Shown here piece by piece: positions 17,004 through 28,919 of a stretch of DNA of 64,000 bases (position 1 is its first letter; every line of letters starts with the position of its first letter). This stretch comes from Caldicellulosiruptor obsidiansis OB47 (GTDB taxonomy: Bacteria > Bacillota > Thermoanaerobacteria > Caldicellulosiruptorales > Caldicellulosiruptoraceae), in the NCBI RefSeq assembly GCF_000145215.1, contig NC_014392.1, forward strand, positions 1,496,001 to 1,560,000. The letters run 5' to 3'. The notes beneath the pieces were generated by a model that ran no database searches, had not been told where the DNA came from, and was given only the letters and a program-made list of their open reading frames with translations. A program made the translations under genes and the position numbers.

Positions 17004-17058
17004 GTATGGCTAATATACAATATATTAACAGAAGCTGGCTCGAAAACCAGCTTTTTTT
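16991..17058 (+). terminator. Expression platform of the lysine riboswitch: long hairpin plus terminator
   Basis: A perfect 17-bp inverted repeat (16991-17007 with 17015-17031, 7-base loop) reuses most of the 3' strand of P1, so it and P1 exclude each other. Immediately after it comes a 7-bp terminator, AAGCTGG (17032-17038) with CCAGCTT (17047-17053), and seven T residues. How the first hairpin would disrupt the second is not obvious, because the two stems abut without sharing bases. Confidence 0.8.
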
Positions 17059-17116
17059 AGTTTTATAAATACATTAAAGCACAATTTCAATTTTTGAAGA
17101 GGAGGTTTACAGTAAA

Positions 17117-18118
17117 GTGGCAAAGAAAATTAGAATGGCAATAGTTGGCGCAACAGGTATGGTTGGAAGAACATTTTTAAAGGTCTTGGAAGAAAGAAAA
17201 TTGCCGGTTGAAGAATATTTCCTCTTTGCATCAAGCAGGTCAGCAGGGACAAAAGTTGAGTTTATGGGAAAAGAATACACAGTTGAAGAGTTAAAAGAAG
17301 ACTCATTTGACAGGGGCATTGACATTGCTTTGTTCTCTGCCGGCGCTTCAACATCTCTTCACTTTGCTCCAATTGCAGCATCGAAAGGGTGTATTGTAAT
17401 TGACAATTCAAGTGCATGGCGTATGGAAAAAGACGTTCCTCTTGTTGTACCAGAGGTCAACCCGGAAGATATCAAATGGCACAAGGGAATTATTGCAAAT
17501 CCCAACTGTTCAACCATTCAGGCAGTTGTTGTTTTAAAACCTTTGCACGACAGATACAAAATAAAAAGGATTGTGTACTCAACATACCAGGCAGTTTCAG
17601 GTGCAGGATATCAAGGATATTTGGATTTAGAAGAAGGATTAAAAGGTGCTCCGCCAAAGAAGTTCCCATACCCAATTGCAGGAAATGTCATTCCTCATAT
17701 TGACGTATTTTTAGAAAATGGATATACAAAAGAAGAGATGAAGATGATAAACGAGACAAAAAAGATTTTACATGACGACTCTATAAAGATTACTGCAACA
17801 ACTGTGAGAGTACCTGTTTTCAACGGTCACAGCGAATCAATAAATGTGGAATTCGAAAAGCAGTTTGATTTAGAAGAGTTAAAAGAAATTCTCAAGAATG
17901 CTCCAGGCGTGGTTGTTCAGGACGACCCTGCAAATCTTTTATACCCAATGCCAATTTATGTTTCTGGAAAAGATGAAGTCTTCGTTGGAAGAATTAGAAG
18001 AGATGAATCTGTTGAAAATGGGGTCAATTTATGGGTTGTTGCAGACAATATAAGAAAAGGAGCAGCAACAAATGCTGTTCAGATTGCTGAAAAGGTAATA
18101 GAATATTTCTTTAGCTAA
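17117..18118 (+). CDS. asd: Aspartate-semialdehyde dehydrogenase
   Basis: Asd reduces aspartyl phosphate to aspartate semialdehyde, the branch point to lysine, threonine and methionine. The 333 residues contain VGATGMVGRTF (NADP site, 10-20) and NPNCSTIQ with the catalytic Cys131. The start is a GTG at 17117, with GAGGAGG about 12 bases upstream; no ATG with a ribosome site fits better. It is the first gene behind the lysine riboswitch, so its supply follows lysine level. Confidence 0.97.
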   Translation: MAKKIRMAIVGATGMVGRTFLKVLEERKLPVEEYFLFASSRSAGTKVEFMGKEYTVEELKEDSFDRGIDIALFSAGASTSLHFAPIAASKGCIVIDNSSAWRMEKDVPLVVPEVNPEDIKWHKGIIANPNCSTIQAVVVLKPLHDRYKIKRIVYSTYQAVSGAGYQGYLDLEEGLKGAPPKKFPYPIAGNVIPHIDVFLENGYTKEEMKMINETKKILHDDSIKITATTVRVPVFNGHSESINVEFEKQFDLEELKEILKNAPGVVVQDDPANLLYPMPIYVSGKDEVFVGRIRRDESVENGVNLWVVADNIRKGAATNAVQIAEKVIEYFFS

Positions 18119-18172
18119 TTGAAAGGTGGCTATAATTAAAAAGTTTGAATAAATTGGGAGGTTTTATAGGCT

Positions 18173-19060
18173 ATGGCACTCTTTAAAGGCTCAGGTGTTG
18201 CTTTAATAACACCTTTTAAAGACGAGGAAAGTGTAGACTTTGAAACTCTTGGAAGGCTTGTTGACTTTCACTTAGAGCACAAGACTGACGCAATCATTGT
18301 ATGTGGTACAACTGGAGAGCCTTCAACAATGCCAGATGACGAACATTTAGAAGTAATTAGATTTGTAATTGACAGGGTAGCTGGTAGAAAACCTGTTATT
18401 GCTGGTGTTGGTAGCAATCATACAAAACATGCAGTTTATCTTTCCAAAAAAGCACAGGAGCTTGGCGCAGATGGTCTTTTGCATGTAACACCATATTACA
18501 ACAAAACAACTCAAAAAGGATTGATCGAGCACTTTCAAAGAATAAATGATGCTGTATCAATTCCTATTATTGTTTACAATGTACCGTCAAGGACAGGGCT
18601 AAATGTCTTGCCTGAAACCATGAAAGAACTTGCAAAACTGCCAAACATAAAAGCGATAAAAGAAGCAAGTGGCAACATCACACAGGTTGCTGAAATTGCT
18701 ATGCTCTGTCCTGAAATTGATATCTATTCTGGAAATGATGACCAGATAGTACCCATTCTCTCTGTGGGTGGAATCGGTGTTATTTCAGTGCTGGCGAATA
18801 TTCTGCCTGATGAAACACATGACATTGTTGAATATTTCTTAAACGGTGAAATTGAAAAAGCAAGACAGCTTCAGCTAAAGCTTCTTCCTATAATCAAAGC
18901 ACTCTTTATTGAGGTAAACCCAATTCCTGTAAAAGAAGCTATGAACATGATGGGATTTAATGTTGGAAAACCAAGATTGCCGCTTGCTGCCATGACAGAA
19001 AAGAACAGGGAAATTCTTAAAAAAGCACTTGTTGACTATGGCATTTCGATAAAAGAATGA
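18173..19060 (+). CDS. dapA: 4-hydroxy-tetrahydrodipicolinate synthase
   Basis: DapA condenses pyruvate with aspartate semialdehyde. The protein is 295 residues with CGTTGEP (44-50), the catalytic Tyr135 in VYNVPSRTG and the Schiff-base Lys163 in [10 protein letters not shown]. It follows asd by 54 bases with GGGAGG before the ATG. The length and all active-site residues are normal. Confidence 0.97.
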   Translation: MALFKGSGVALITPFKDEESVDFETLGRLVDFHLEHKTDAIIVCGTTGEPSTMPDDEHLEVIRFVIDRVAGRKPVIAGVGSNHTKHAVYLSKKAQELGADGLLHVTPYYNKTTQKGLIEHFQRINDAVSIPIIVYNVPSRTGLNVLPETMKELAKLPNIKAIKEASGNITQVAEIAMLCPEIDIYSGNDDQIVPILSVGGIGVISVLANILPDETHDIVEYFLNGEIEKARQLQLKLLPIIKALFIEVNPIPVKEAMNMMGFNVGKPRLPLAAMTEKNREILKKALVDYGISIKE

Positions 19061-19097
19061 GAATAAAATAATAACAAGGATTGGATGTGAGACACAA

Positions 19098-19856
19098 ATG
19101 ATTAGCATCTTACTTAATGGCTGCAATGGTAAAATGGGTCAGGTTGTGAGCAGAGTTGTTAAGAACTATGACAATATTAAAATTGTCGCAGGGGTTGACT
19201 TAAACACAGTCAAAAACTTTGACTATCCTGTTTACCAAAGTCCAGAGGAAGTGGTTGAAAACTTTGATGTTATAATTGACTTTTCCCTTCCTGAAGCAAC
19301 AATGAAAATTCTTGAGTTTGCAAAGCAGAAAAACAAACCAGTTGTAATAGCAACAACAGGCTTTACATCTGACCAGAAAGCTAAAATTTTAGAATATTCA
19401 AAACAAATTCCTATTTTCTGGTCTGCCAATATGTCTTTGGGAGTAAATCTTGTTGCAGAACTCATTCAAAAGGCTTATAAGGCTCTTGGTCCTTCATTTG
19501 ATATTGAAATCATTGAAAAACACCACAACCAGAAAATAGATTCACCTTCTGGCACAGCCTTGATGCTTGCTGATGCAATAAATGAAATTGCAAATAATTC
19601 CTATGAGTATATCTATGACAGGCATACAAGGAGAAAGAAAAGACAGCAAAACGAGATAGGAATATCATCTATACGCGGTGGAACAATTGTAGGTGAACAC
19701 AGTGTCATTTTTGCCGGCCCTGATGAGATTATTGAGATAAAGCATACAGCACTCTCAAAAGAAATCTTTGCTAGTGGTGCAATCAAGGCTGCAATGTTTA
19801 TGATAGGCAAAGGCGCGGGTATATATAATATGAAAGATTTGATTAACTCAATGTGA
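19098..19856 (+). CDS. dapB: 4-hydroxy-tetrahydrodipicolinate reductase
   Basis: DapB reduces the DapA product with NAD(P)H. The 252-residue protein begins ISILLNGCNGKMGQ, a GxxGxMG nucleotide motif, and has the catalytic EIIEKHHNQKIDSPSGTAL. It follows dapA by 37 bases and is followed by the ACT-domain gene after 12 bases. The later dap genes and an aspartokinase are not in this window. Confidence 0.97.
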   Translation: MISILLNGCNGKMGQVVSRVVKNYDNIKIVAGVDLNTVKNFDYPVYQSPEEVVENFDVIIDFSLPEATMKILEFAKQKNKPVVIATTGFTSDQKAKILEYSKQIPIFWSANMSLGVNLVAELIQKAYKALGPSFDIEIIEKHHNQKIDSPSGTALMLADAINEIANNSYEYIYDRHTRRKKRQQNEIGISSIRGGTIVGEHSVIFAGPDEIIEIKHTALSKEIFASGAIKAAMFMIGKGAGIYNMKDLINSM

Positions 19857-19868
19857 GGTGTTTTAAAT

Positions 19869-20336
19869 TTGAAGCCTGTGACAAATTTAAATGTCACCCA
19901 GAACGTTGCCATGATAACCCTTGACAATGTTCCAAACAAGATTGACCTGATAGCCTCCATCTTTAATGAAGTGGCAAACCATGGGATAAATATTGATATG
20001 ATAAGCCAAACAGCACCTTATAAAGGAAACATAAACCTATCATTTAGCCTTGACGAAGAAAATGTACCAAAGGCAATCTCAGCACTCAGCAAGTTCAAAA
20101 AAGAGATTCCTCACCTGAGAATTGATATCGTGTCGGGCTTAAGCAAGCTTTCTATCTTTGGTGAGGCAATGAAAGACCTTCCCGGCGTTGCTGCATCACT
20201 TTTTACCACTTTAGCTGAAGCAGGTGTTGAACTTAAGATGGTAACAACAAGTGAGGTTGACATATCATATTTGATTGACCAGAAAGACGAGGAAAAAGCT
20301 GTTCAGATTATAAAAGAAAGGTTTGATTTAAAATAA
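19869..20336 (+). CDS. Stand-alone tandem ACT-domain protein, aspartokinase regulatory-domain type
   Basis: The 155-residue product resembles the C-terminal regulatory half of aspartokinase without the kinase: ACT 1 from VAMITLDNVPNKIDLIASIF (residues 12-75) and ACT 2 from LSIFGEAMKDLPGVAASLF (about 95-155). The start is a TTG at 19869 behind GAGGTG. In Bacillus the beta subunit of aspartokinase II is made separately from the 3' half of lysC, so a free regulatory subunit has precedent. It is last in the riboswitch operon. I infer that it senses lysine or threonine and joins a kinase encoded elsewhere. Confidence 0.8.
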   Translation: MKPVTNLNVTQNVAMITLDNVPNKIDLIASIFNEVANHGINIDMISQTAPYKGNINLSFSLDEENVPKAISALSKFKKEIPHLRIDIVSGLSKLSIFGEAMKDLPGVAASLFTTLAEAGVELKMVTTSEVDISYLIDQKDEEKAVQIIKERFDLK

Positions 20337-20348
20337 ACTTACTTACAT

Positions 20349-20393
20349 GCTGCCACAAAACAGTATTTGTGTTTTGGGCAGCTTATTTTTTTT
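20349..20393 (+). terminator. Terminator of the lysine operon
   Basis: GCTGCC (20349-20354) and GGCAGC (20377-20382) close a long stem that continues through CAAAACA and TGTTTTG, followed by TTATTTTTTTT. Confidence 0.9.
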
Positions 20394-20399
20394 GCAGTA

Positions 20400-20477
20400 T
20401 TGAATTTTGCTGTTTCACCTAGTATTATTGAAAAATAGAAGTTTTTAAACTTAAACATCAGGAGGTTCTAATAGTTG
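20400..20477 (+). promoter_or_regulatory. Promoter, ribosome site and orphan TTG start upstream of the IS (probable original reverse gyrase signals)
   Basis: TTGAAT (20400-20405), a 17-base spacer and TATTAT (20423-20428) form a good promoter. It is followed by AGGAGG (20460-20465) and a TTG at 20475 that opens a frame of only 12 codons before the transposon-like sequence ends it. The codons after the TTG (ACA ACA) resemble those after the present reverse gyrase TTG (GCA ACA). I infer that these signals once served reverse gyrase. Confidence 0.6.
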
Positions 20478-20575
20478 ACAACAACAAGGCAAAAAGGTAT
20501 AACTTTTTATTAGATAGAGTTAGATGATACTATTAAGTGTATAAAATACCAAAATTAATTCGAGGTGTTAAAAAC

Positions 20576-22150
20576 ATGATAACCATCCAGGCTAAGTTGA
20601 TTTTTGGCAGCAGCGAGGATAAGCAGAAGGTATTGGACCTTATGAGAAGATGGACGTCCTGCATGAGGTACGCATACAAAAGGCTGCTGGAAGGACATAA
20701 GAGAAATGAACTCAAAAGACAACTTCAGGGGATTTTCAATCTGAACTCCCGATACGTCGACGATGCGATAATGAAAGCCAAAAGTATTAAAAAATCCTGC
20801 GAACAGAAGGGAGAAAATCCCAAAAAGGTCATATTTGGCGGTAGAGAACTTTTTGAAAAACTCCAGAAAAGGCACATAAACGGCAGAGCATACAGGGAAC
20901 TTCAACGTGAGTGGCAGGAGAAAAGGAAAGGAACCCTCTATTCAAGAGGAGACAGGAGCAAGAAAGGAAATCTCAACACAAGGATTGAGATAGATGGTTC
21001 CTTAACAAAACTCAGAATTAACGTGGGAGAAAAGGAGTATGTATATGCGACGATAAAGCCTGGATGGAAAGTAAAGGGTGGAACGTACACAGACAGGAAT
21101 CAACTGCTGCAGGCGATAAGCACTTTGGGAGAACCCTATTCTGTTGAGCTGAAACTCAAAAACAGTGTAGTATATGCCTACTTCACCGTTGAAGAGATTT
21201 TTCCAAAGTCTGAGATAACAAAATCAAACGGCGTTATAGGGATAGATCCGAACGCATATCCAAAGCATATGGCATGGGCAGAAACAGACAGTAGCGGTCA
21301 GCTTCTGAGCTACGGTGAAATACCAATGCCAGAGCTTGAAAGTGGAAACTCAAGCAAGAGGGAGTACTACAGGTGGCAGTACGCACACATGATAGTGCAA
21401 ATGGCAAAAGATAATCAAAAAGCCATAGTAATTGAGAAGTTGAACATAAAGGACAAAGGGAAAAGAGGAGACTTTTCAGGTAGAAAATCAAGACGGATAA
21501 GGCACTATTTTGGATACAGGTCACTTTTGGAAAAGGTAAAACTTTTAGCAAAGCGAGAAGGAGTAGAGGTTATAGAGGTAAACCCTGCGTATACTTCTGT
21601 GATAGGTATGCTGAAGTACGCACCGCAGTTTATGGTGAGCAAGGACATTGCTAGCTCGTATGTGATAGCAAGAAGAGGGCTTGGATTAAAAGAAAGGATA
21701 CCGCACAACTATATGCTACTTCTCAGTAGTTTTAATGTAAACAGTCTGGAAGAACTGAAGGGGTACGTGAAGAAGGCAGTCAAGAATCCATACGTTAGGA
21801 AAAGACAACTCAGGGAGATAGATTGGGCGATAAAGCTTCTACAAAGCTCTGGGAGTGAGCCAGGGAGGCTATCCGAGCCTCTGGACGGAACAAGCAAGGA
21901 TAGTCACAGGAAATTATCCTGTAATCTTTGGCGAGTTCTCAGGGTAGCGGTGGTAACACCACTCTCCCCTGACAGAGTCCTGCGTGATATGTCTGTCCTG
22001 AAATCACTTTTAGTTTCAGGGCAAGTGGGGAAGACCTATAAAGGGCGCAAGTTCCTGTTTCTTGGGACAGGGGCTATGGTTGTTCCAAATACCGCCTGCT
22101 GGGTCTGGAACAACCTGAAAAGGCGGACTACAAATAGCCCAGCCATCTAA
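20576..22150 (+). CDS. tnpB: TnpB-related RNA-guided nuclease family protein, zinc-finger-less type
   Basis: TnpB proteins are RNA-guided endonucleases that keep IS605 elements in place. The RuvC residues are readable: Asp224 in GVIGIDPNAY, Glu287 in AIVIEKLNI and Asp357 in VSKDIASSYV, numbered from the ATG at 20576 (behind GAGGTG; the frame opens 13 codons earlier). There is no cysteine between Glu287 and Asp357, so the usual TnpB zinc finger is missing. The protein is 524 residues, about 100 longer than typical. The extra C-terminus (from about residue 427) is encoded by DNA full of hairpins and probably overlaps the guide RNA. All three acidic residues are present, so activity is possible. 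Confidence 0.82.
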   Translation: MITIQAKLIFGSSEDKQKVLDLMRRWTSCMRYAYKRLLEGHKRNELKRQLQGIFNLNSRYVDDAIMKAKSIKKSCEQKGENPKKVIFGGRELFEKLQKRHINGRAYRELQREWQEKRKGTLYSRGDRSKKGNLNTRIEIDGSLTKLRINVGEKEYVYATIKPGWKVKGGTYTDRNQLLQAISTLGEPYSVELKLKNSVVYAYFTVEEIFPKSEITKSNGVIGIDPNAYPKHMAWAETDSSGQLLSYGEIPMPELESGNSSKREYYRWQYAHMIVQMAKDNQKAIVIEKLNIKDKGKRGDFSGRKSRRIRHYFGYRSLLEKVKLLAKREGVEVIEVNPAYTSVIGMLKYAPQFMVSKDIASSYVIARRGLGLKERIPHNYMLLLSSFNVNSLEELKGYVKKAVKNPYVRKRQLREIDWAIKLLQSSGSEPGRLSEPLDGTSKDSHRKLSCNLWRVLRVAVVTPLSPDRVLRDMSVLKSLLVSGQVGKTYKGRKFLFLGTGAMVVPNTACWVWNNLKRRTTNSPAI

Positions 22151-22178
22151 ACTTGTGCTAATGTGCACAGTTTGGATG
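21860..22178 (+). ncRNA. Candidate omega RNA (TnpB guide scaffold) overlapping the tnpB 3' end
   Basis: Successive stems can be read in this GC-rich stretch: 21860-21870 with 21876-21884; 21906-21911 with 21917-21922; 21939-21944 with 21967-21972, enclosing 21950-21954 with 21958-21962; 21997-22003 with 22014-22020; 22054-22058 with 22067-22071; and a perfect 10-bp stem 22078-22087 with 22106-22115. The loop of the last stem contains CCGCC (22092-22096), which matches GGCGG (22122-22126) and would form a pseudoknot. The right-end hairpin follows. Known omega RNAs overlap the tnpB 3' end in this way; the guide would be the sequence after the right end. Confidence 0.6.
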
Positions 22179-22192
22179 ACCAGGAGTGCTGA

Positions 22193-25558
<3,366 letters not shown>

Positions 25559-25650
25559 AGAGAATTATGTTTTTCTTTTTTAATGTTGGGTAAAAATATA
25601 TTAAAAATTTTAGAAACTCTTATTTTTTTCAGAAGAGGAGGGTATTTGTC

Positions 25651-27366
25651 TTGTTTAAAAATGTCAAAATAAGAACAAAGCTTATATTTCTTTTTTTGTT
25701 TGTGTTTTTAGCATTCATCATTACATTAGAAGCCTATATTATTCCATCTGTCATGACAACTATTGAAAATCAAGTAAAAAATAAACTTAAAAACATTGTT
25801 CAAGTAGCAGTTTCTATTTGCGAAAATGAATATCGATTACAACAATCAGGTAAAAAATCAAAACAGCAAGCTCAGGATACTGCAAAAGAGATAATCAGAA
25901 ATCTAAGGTATAACTTTGCAGACTATATATGGATAAATGATTTTCAACCAAAAATGGTAATGCATCCTTACAAAAAAGAATTAGAAGGACAGGATTTGAG
26001 CAATTACAAAGATCCAACAGGATTTAAACTTTTTGTTGCAATGGTTGACATTGTCAAGAAAAAAGGAGAAGGGTTTGTAAAGTATCAATGGGAAAAACCA
26101 AACACAAAAAAACTTTACCCTAAAATGTCATATGTTGCGCCTTTCAAACCATGGGGCTGGATACTTGGTACAGGTATTTACATAGATGACCTGGTTGAAT
26201 ATCAAAACAAAATCAAAATGACAATTAACTTAATCACAGGTTTAATACTTCTAATAGCTATGCTTTTTATTCTCACAATAACATTATCGCTTGCAAGAAG
26301 GCTTTCACAGGTTGAAAAGATGGCAGACTTACTTTCGCATTTTGACCTGTCTAAAACAGATGATTTTAAAGCCGTTAGCTCAGATGAAATTGGAAAGGTA
26401 ACAAACGCTTTTATTACGATGAGTAAAAATATAAAGGATGTTATAAAACAAATAAAAGATGTTACAAGTTCAATTTTAGATGCCGCAAAAGAACTTACAT
26501 CTGCATCAAGTGAAATTGCAAACGTCTCAGAACAAATAGCACTTGCAATTTCTGATGTTGCAAAAGGAAGTTCTGAACAGGCAAATTCAATCGAAAAATC
26601 AAGTGAGAAGCTATCTGCTCTCTCAAATTCTGTACAGGACATTTATGAAAAAATGAAAGAGGCTTATTCTTCAGTTCAAACTGTATATCAGAGAATCAAT
26701 AATGGTCAGGAATTAATCATATCCCAGGAACAAAACATGAACAGCGTAAAGGAAATATGGCAAGATGTACAAAATATGATGACAAGATTTTCTGAGATGA
26801 GCAACGAAATTGTTAAGATATCCTCTTTTATAACAAACCTTTCAAAAGAAATAAATCTTCTTGCTTTGAATGCATCAATTGAAGCGTCAAGGGCTGGTGA
26901 AGCTGGTAAGGGTTTTATGGTGGTTGCAAATGAGATAAGAAAACTTTCCGAGCAGACATCAACCTCTGCGAAACAAATAGGAACACTCTTAAAGGATATC
27001 TACGAAAATATCCAAACAATTTCTAATCAGTTTGAAGTGTTTAATAAAATATTAGAAACTCAAGATGATATAACAAAACAAACTAAAGATGTTTACTTGC
27101 AGATTTTGCAGTTCTCAAAGGACTTGCTTGAAATGATAAATAATGTTACAGAAAGTACGAAAATAGCAAGTAATAGCATCTCAGTAATATCTCAAGAAAT
27201 TACTAACATTGCAAGCATCGCTCAAGAAACCGCAGCTGCAACCCAGCAAACTGCTGCTTCAACACAAGAACAAACTGCAACAGCTCAAACAATAGCATCA
27301 ACAATGAAAAATTTAGAAACCCTTGCTCAACAAATGGCTAAAAAAGTTGAAATATTCAAGATATAG
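25651..27366 (+). CDS. Methyl-accepting chemotaxis protein with a Cache sensor domain
   Basis: The 571-residue chemoreceptor starts at a TTG behind GAGGAGGG. It has a membrane segment (about 11-33), an extracellular single-Cache domain (about 35-190, with the [18 protein letters not shown] and [13 protein letters not shown] patterns), a second membrane segment (about 190-213), HAMP (about 214-265) and a cytoplasmic signalling domain. The CheA/CheW-contact tip is [20 protein letters not shown]. The ligand is unknown; this Cache type often senses small organic acids. No other che gene is near. Confidence 0.93.
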   Translation: MFKNVKIRTKLIFLFLFVFLAFIITLEAYIIPSVMTTIENQVKNKLKNIVQVAVSICENEYRLQQSGKKSKQQAQDTAKEIIRNLRYNFADYIWINDFQPKMVMHPYKKELEGQDLSNYKDPTGFKLFVAMVDIVKKKGEGFVKYQWEKPNTKKLYPKMSYVAPFKPWGWILGTGIYIDDLVEYQNKIKMTINLITGLILLIAMLFILTITLSLARRLSQVEKMADLLSHFDLSKTDDFKAVSSDEIGKVTNAFITMSKNIKDVIKQIKDVTSSILDAAKELTSASSEIANVSEQIALAISDVAKGSSEQANSIEKSSEKLSALSNSVQDIYEKMKEAYSSVQTVYQRINNGQELIISQEQNMNSVKEIWQDVQNMMTRFSEMSNEIVKISSFITNLSKEINLLALNASIEASRAGEAGKGFMVVANEIRKLSEQTSTSAKQIGTLLKDIYENIQTISNQFEVFNKILETQDDITKQTKDVYLQILQFSKDLLEMINNVTESTKIASNSISVISQEITNIASIAQETAAATQQTAASTQEQTATAQTIASTMKNLETLAQQMAKKVEIFKI

Positions 27367-27380
27367 AAATTCAAAAAAGA

Positions 27381-27425
27381 AGGGGCTTTTATTCTTCTCT
27401 GATTTCATCAAGGATAAAAGCCCCT
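27381..27425. terminator. Bidirectional terminator between the chemoreceptor and purB
   Basis: AGGGGCTTTTAT (27381-27392) and ATAAAAGCCCCT (27414-27425) are perfect inverted arms. T-rich tails follow on the plus strand, and the A-rich flank at 27373-27379 gives a T-rich tail on the minus strand, so both converging genes can end here. Confidence 0.88.
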
Positions 27426-27428
27426 CTT

Positions 27429-28859
27429 TTATATATCAACCTGTGACTCAAAATTAAGTTCATCTTTATACTTTTCAAGTATTGGCTTTACATACTCATC
27501 ATAGTATTCCTGTACCTGGGAAGGAGCCCTTCCCACAAATTTTTTGGGGTTTAAAATAGCTTCAATTTCTTCTTTTGAAAGTTTGAAGCTTGGGTCATTT
27601 GAAATAAGTTCTATAAGATTATTTTCTTTTCCAAACTCTTTTACATTTCTTCCGGCTTCCATGGAATACCTTCTTATTTTCTCATGCAAATCCTGCCTGT
27701 CACCGCCACGCTTTACAGCTTCCATCAATATATTCTCTGTTGCCATAAAAGGCAGTTCTTGCTGTATATGCCTTTCTATCATCTTTTCATACACAACAAG
27801 CCCGCTTGCTACGTTGTGATAAAGGTTCAAAATGCTATCTACTGCCAAAAACGCCTCCGGGATTGATATTCTTCTGTTTGCTGAGTCATCTAACGTCCTT
27901 TCAAGCCACTGAACAGATGCTGTAAACAGCGGATTTTGAATATTCACCATGACATATCTTGCTAAGGCACAGATTCTTTCACTTCTCATGGGATTTCGTT
28001 TGTAGGCCATCGCAGATGAACCAACTTGAGTTTTCTCAAACGGCTCTTCAATTTCCTTTAAGTGTTGCAAAAGTCTTATATCGTTTGCAAACTTGTAACT
28101 GCTCTGTGCAATTGAAGCTAAAACCGACAAGACCAAAAAATCATATTTTCGTGGATATGTCTGTGATGTCAGCGGAAAACTTTTTTCAAACCCCATCTTT
28201 TTGCATACAAGCTTGTCAAGCAACTTGACCTTTTCTTCATCGCCGTCAAAAAGTGCCATAAAACTTGCTTGAGTACCAGTTGTCCCCTTGACTCCTCTTA
28301 GATAAGTATGATCTAAAACATACTCCAAAAACTCTAAATCCATAACCAAATCCTGAACCCAAAGCATAGCTCTTTTGCCCACAGTGGTTAGCTGTGCAGG
28401 CTGAAAATGCGTAAATCCAAGTGTAGGCATATCTTTATACTTTAGAGCAAAGTCTGCCAATACTTTTATACAATTTACAAGTTTTTTTCTGATAAGTTTC
28501 AATGCTTCATACATAATGATAATATCTGCATTGTCTGTAACAAAACAGCTTGTCGCACCAAGATGAATTATTGGTCTTGCCTTTTTGGCCTGCTCACCAA
28601 ATGCATGAATATGCGCCATCACATCATGCCTTAGCTCTTTCTCCTTTTGTCTTGCTACCTCATAGTTTATATCCTCTGCATATCTTTTCATCTCTTCAAT
28701 CTGCTCATCTGTAATATCAAGACCAAGCTCTTTTTGTGCCTCTGCCAGTGCAATCCAAAGTTTGCGCCAAAGCTTAAAACGTGTATCGTTTGAAAAAAGT
28801 CTCTTCATCTCATCGCTTGCATATCTTGAATTTAGTGGTGTCTCATAAATATCGTTCAC
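27429..28859 (-). CDS. purB: Adenylosuccinate lyase
   Basis: PurB performs two eliminations in purine synthesis, releasing fumarate from SAICAR and from adenylosuccinate. The 476-residue protein has [16 protein letters not shown], the catalytic-histidine region [18 protein letters not shown] and the superfamily signature [15 protein letters not shown]. The sequence is of the longer form also found in eukaryotes rather than the 430-residue Bacillus form; this is a judgement from motif spacing. It is not clustered with other pur genes. Confidence 0.95.
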   Translation of the reverse strand: MNDIYETPLNSRYASDEMKRLFSNDTRFKLWRKLWIALAEAQKELGLDITDEQIEEMKRYAEDINYEVARQKEKELRHDVMAHIHAFGEQAKKARPIIHLGATSCFVTDNADIIIMYEALKLIRKKLVNCIKVLADFALKYKDMPTLGFTHFQPAQLTTVGKRAMLWVQDLVMDLEFLEYVLDHTYLRGVKGTTGTQASFMALFDGDEEKVKLLDKLVCKKMGFEKSFPLTSQTYPRKYDFLVLSVLASIAQSSYKFANDIRLLQHLKEIEEPFEKTQVGSSAMAYKRNPMRSERICALARYVMVNIQNPLFTASVQWLERTLDDSANRRISIPEAFLAVDSILNLYHNVASGLVVYEKMIERHIQQELPFMATENILMEAVKRGGDRQDLHEKIRRYSMEAGRNVKEFGKENNLIELISNDPSFKLSKEEIEAILNPKKFVGRAPSQVQEYYDEYVKPILEKYKDELNFESQVDI

Positions 28860-28919
28860 CTTGCTTCACATCCCCACACTAATCAATTCTCTAGCATTTT
28901 GATACCATATATTATACTA

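Larger units (their letters stand above)
20478..22190 (+). mobile_element. IS200/IS605-type element without tnpA
   Basis: The segment carries one tnpB-like gene and no Y1 transposase. It has a small hairpin near the left end (AAAAAG at 20491-20496 with CTTTTT at 20503-20508). A strong imperfect hairpin near the right end (22144-22178) has CATCTAAACT pairing with AGTTTGGATG. There are no inverted terminal repeats or target duplication, as expected for this family. Its base composition is visibly richer in GC than its neighbours. The exact ends are uncertain by about 15 bases. It would need TnpA from another copy to move. Confidence 0.75.

Noticed and set aside
20394-22192. A Y1 (TnpA) transposase gene for the IS
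   Set aside because: No frame in this segment shows the HUH or Tyr motif of IS200 transposases; only the tnpB-like gene is present.
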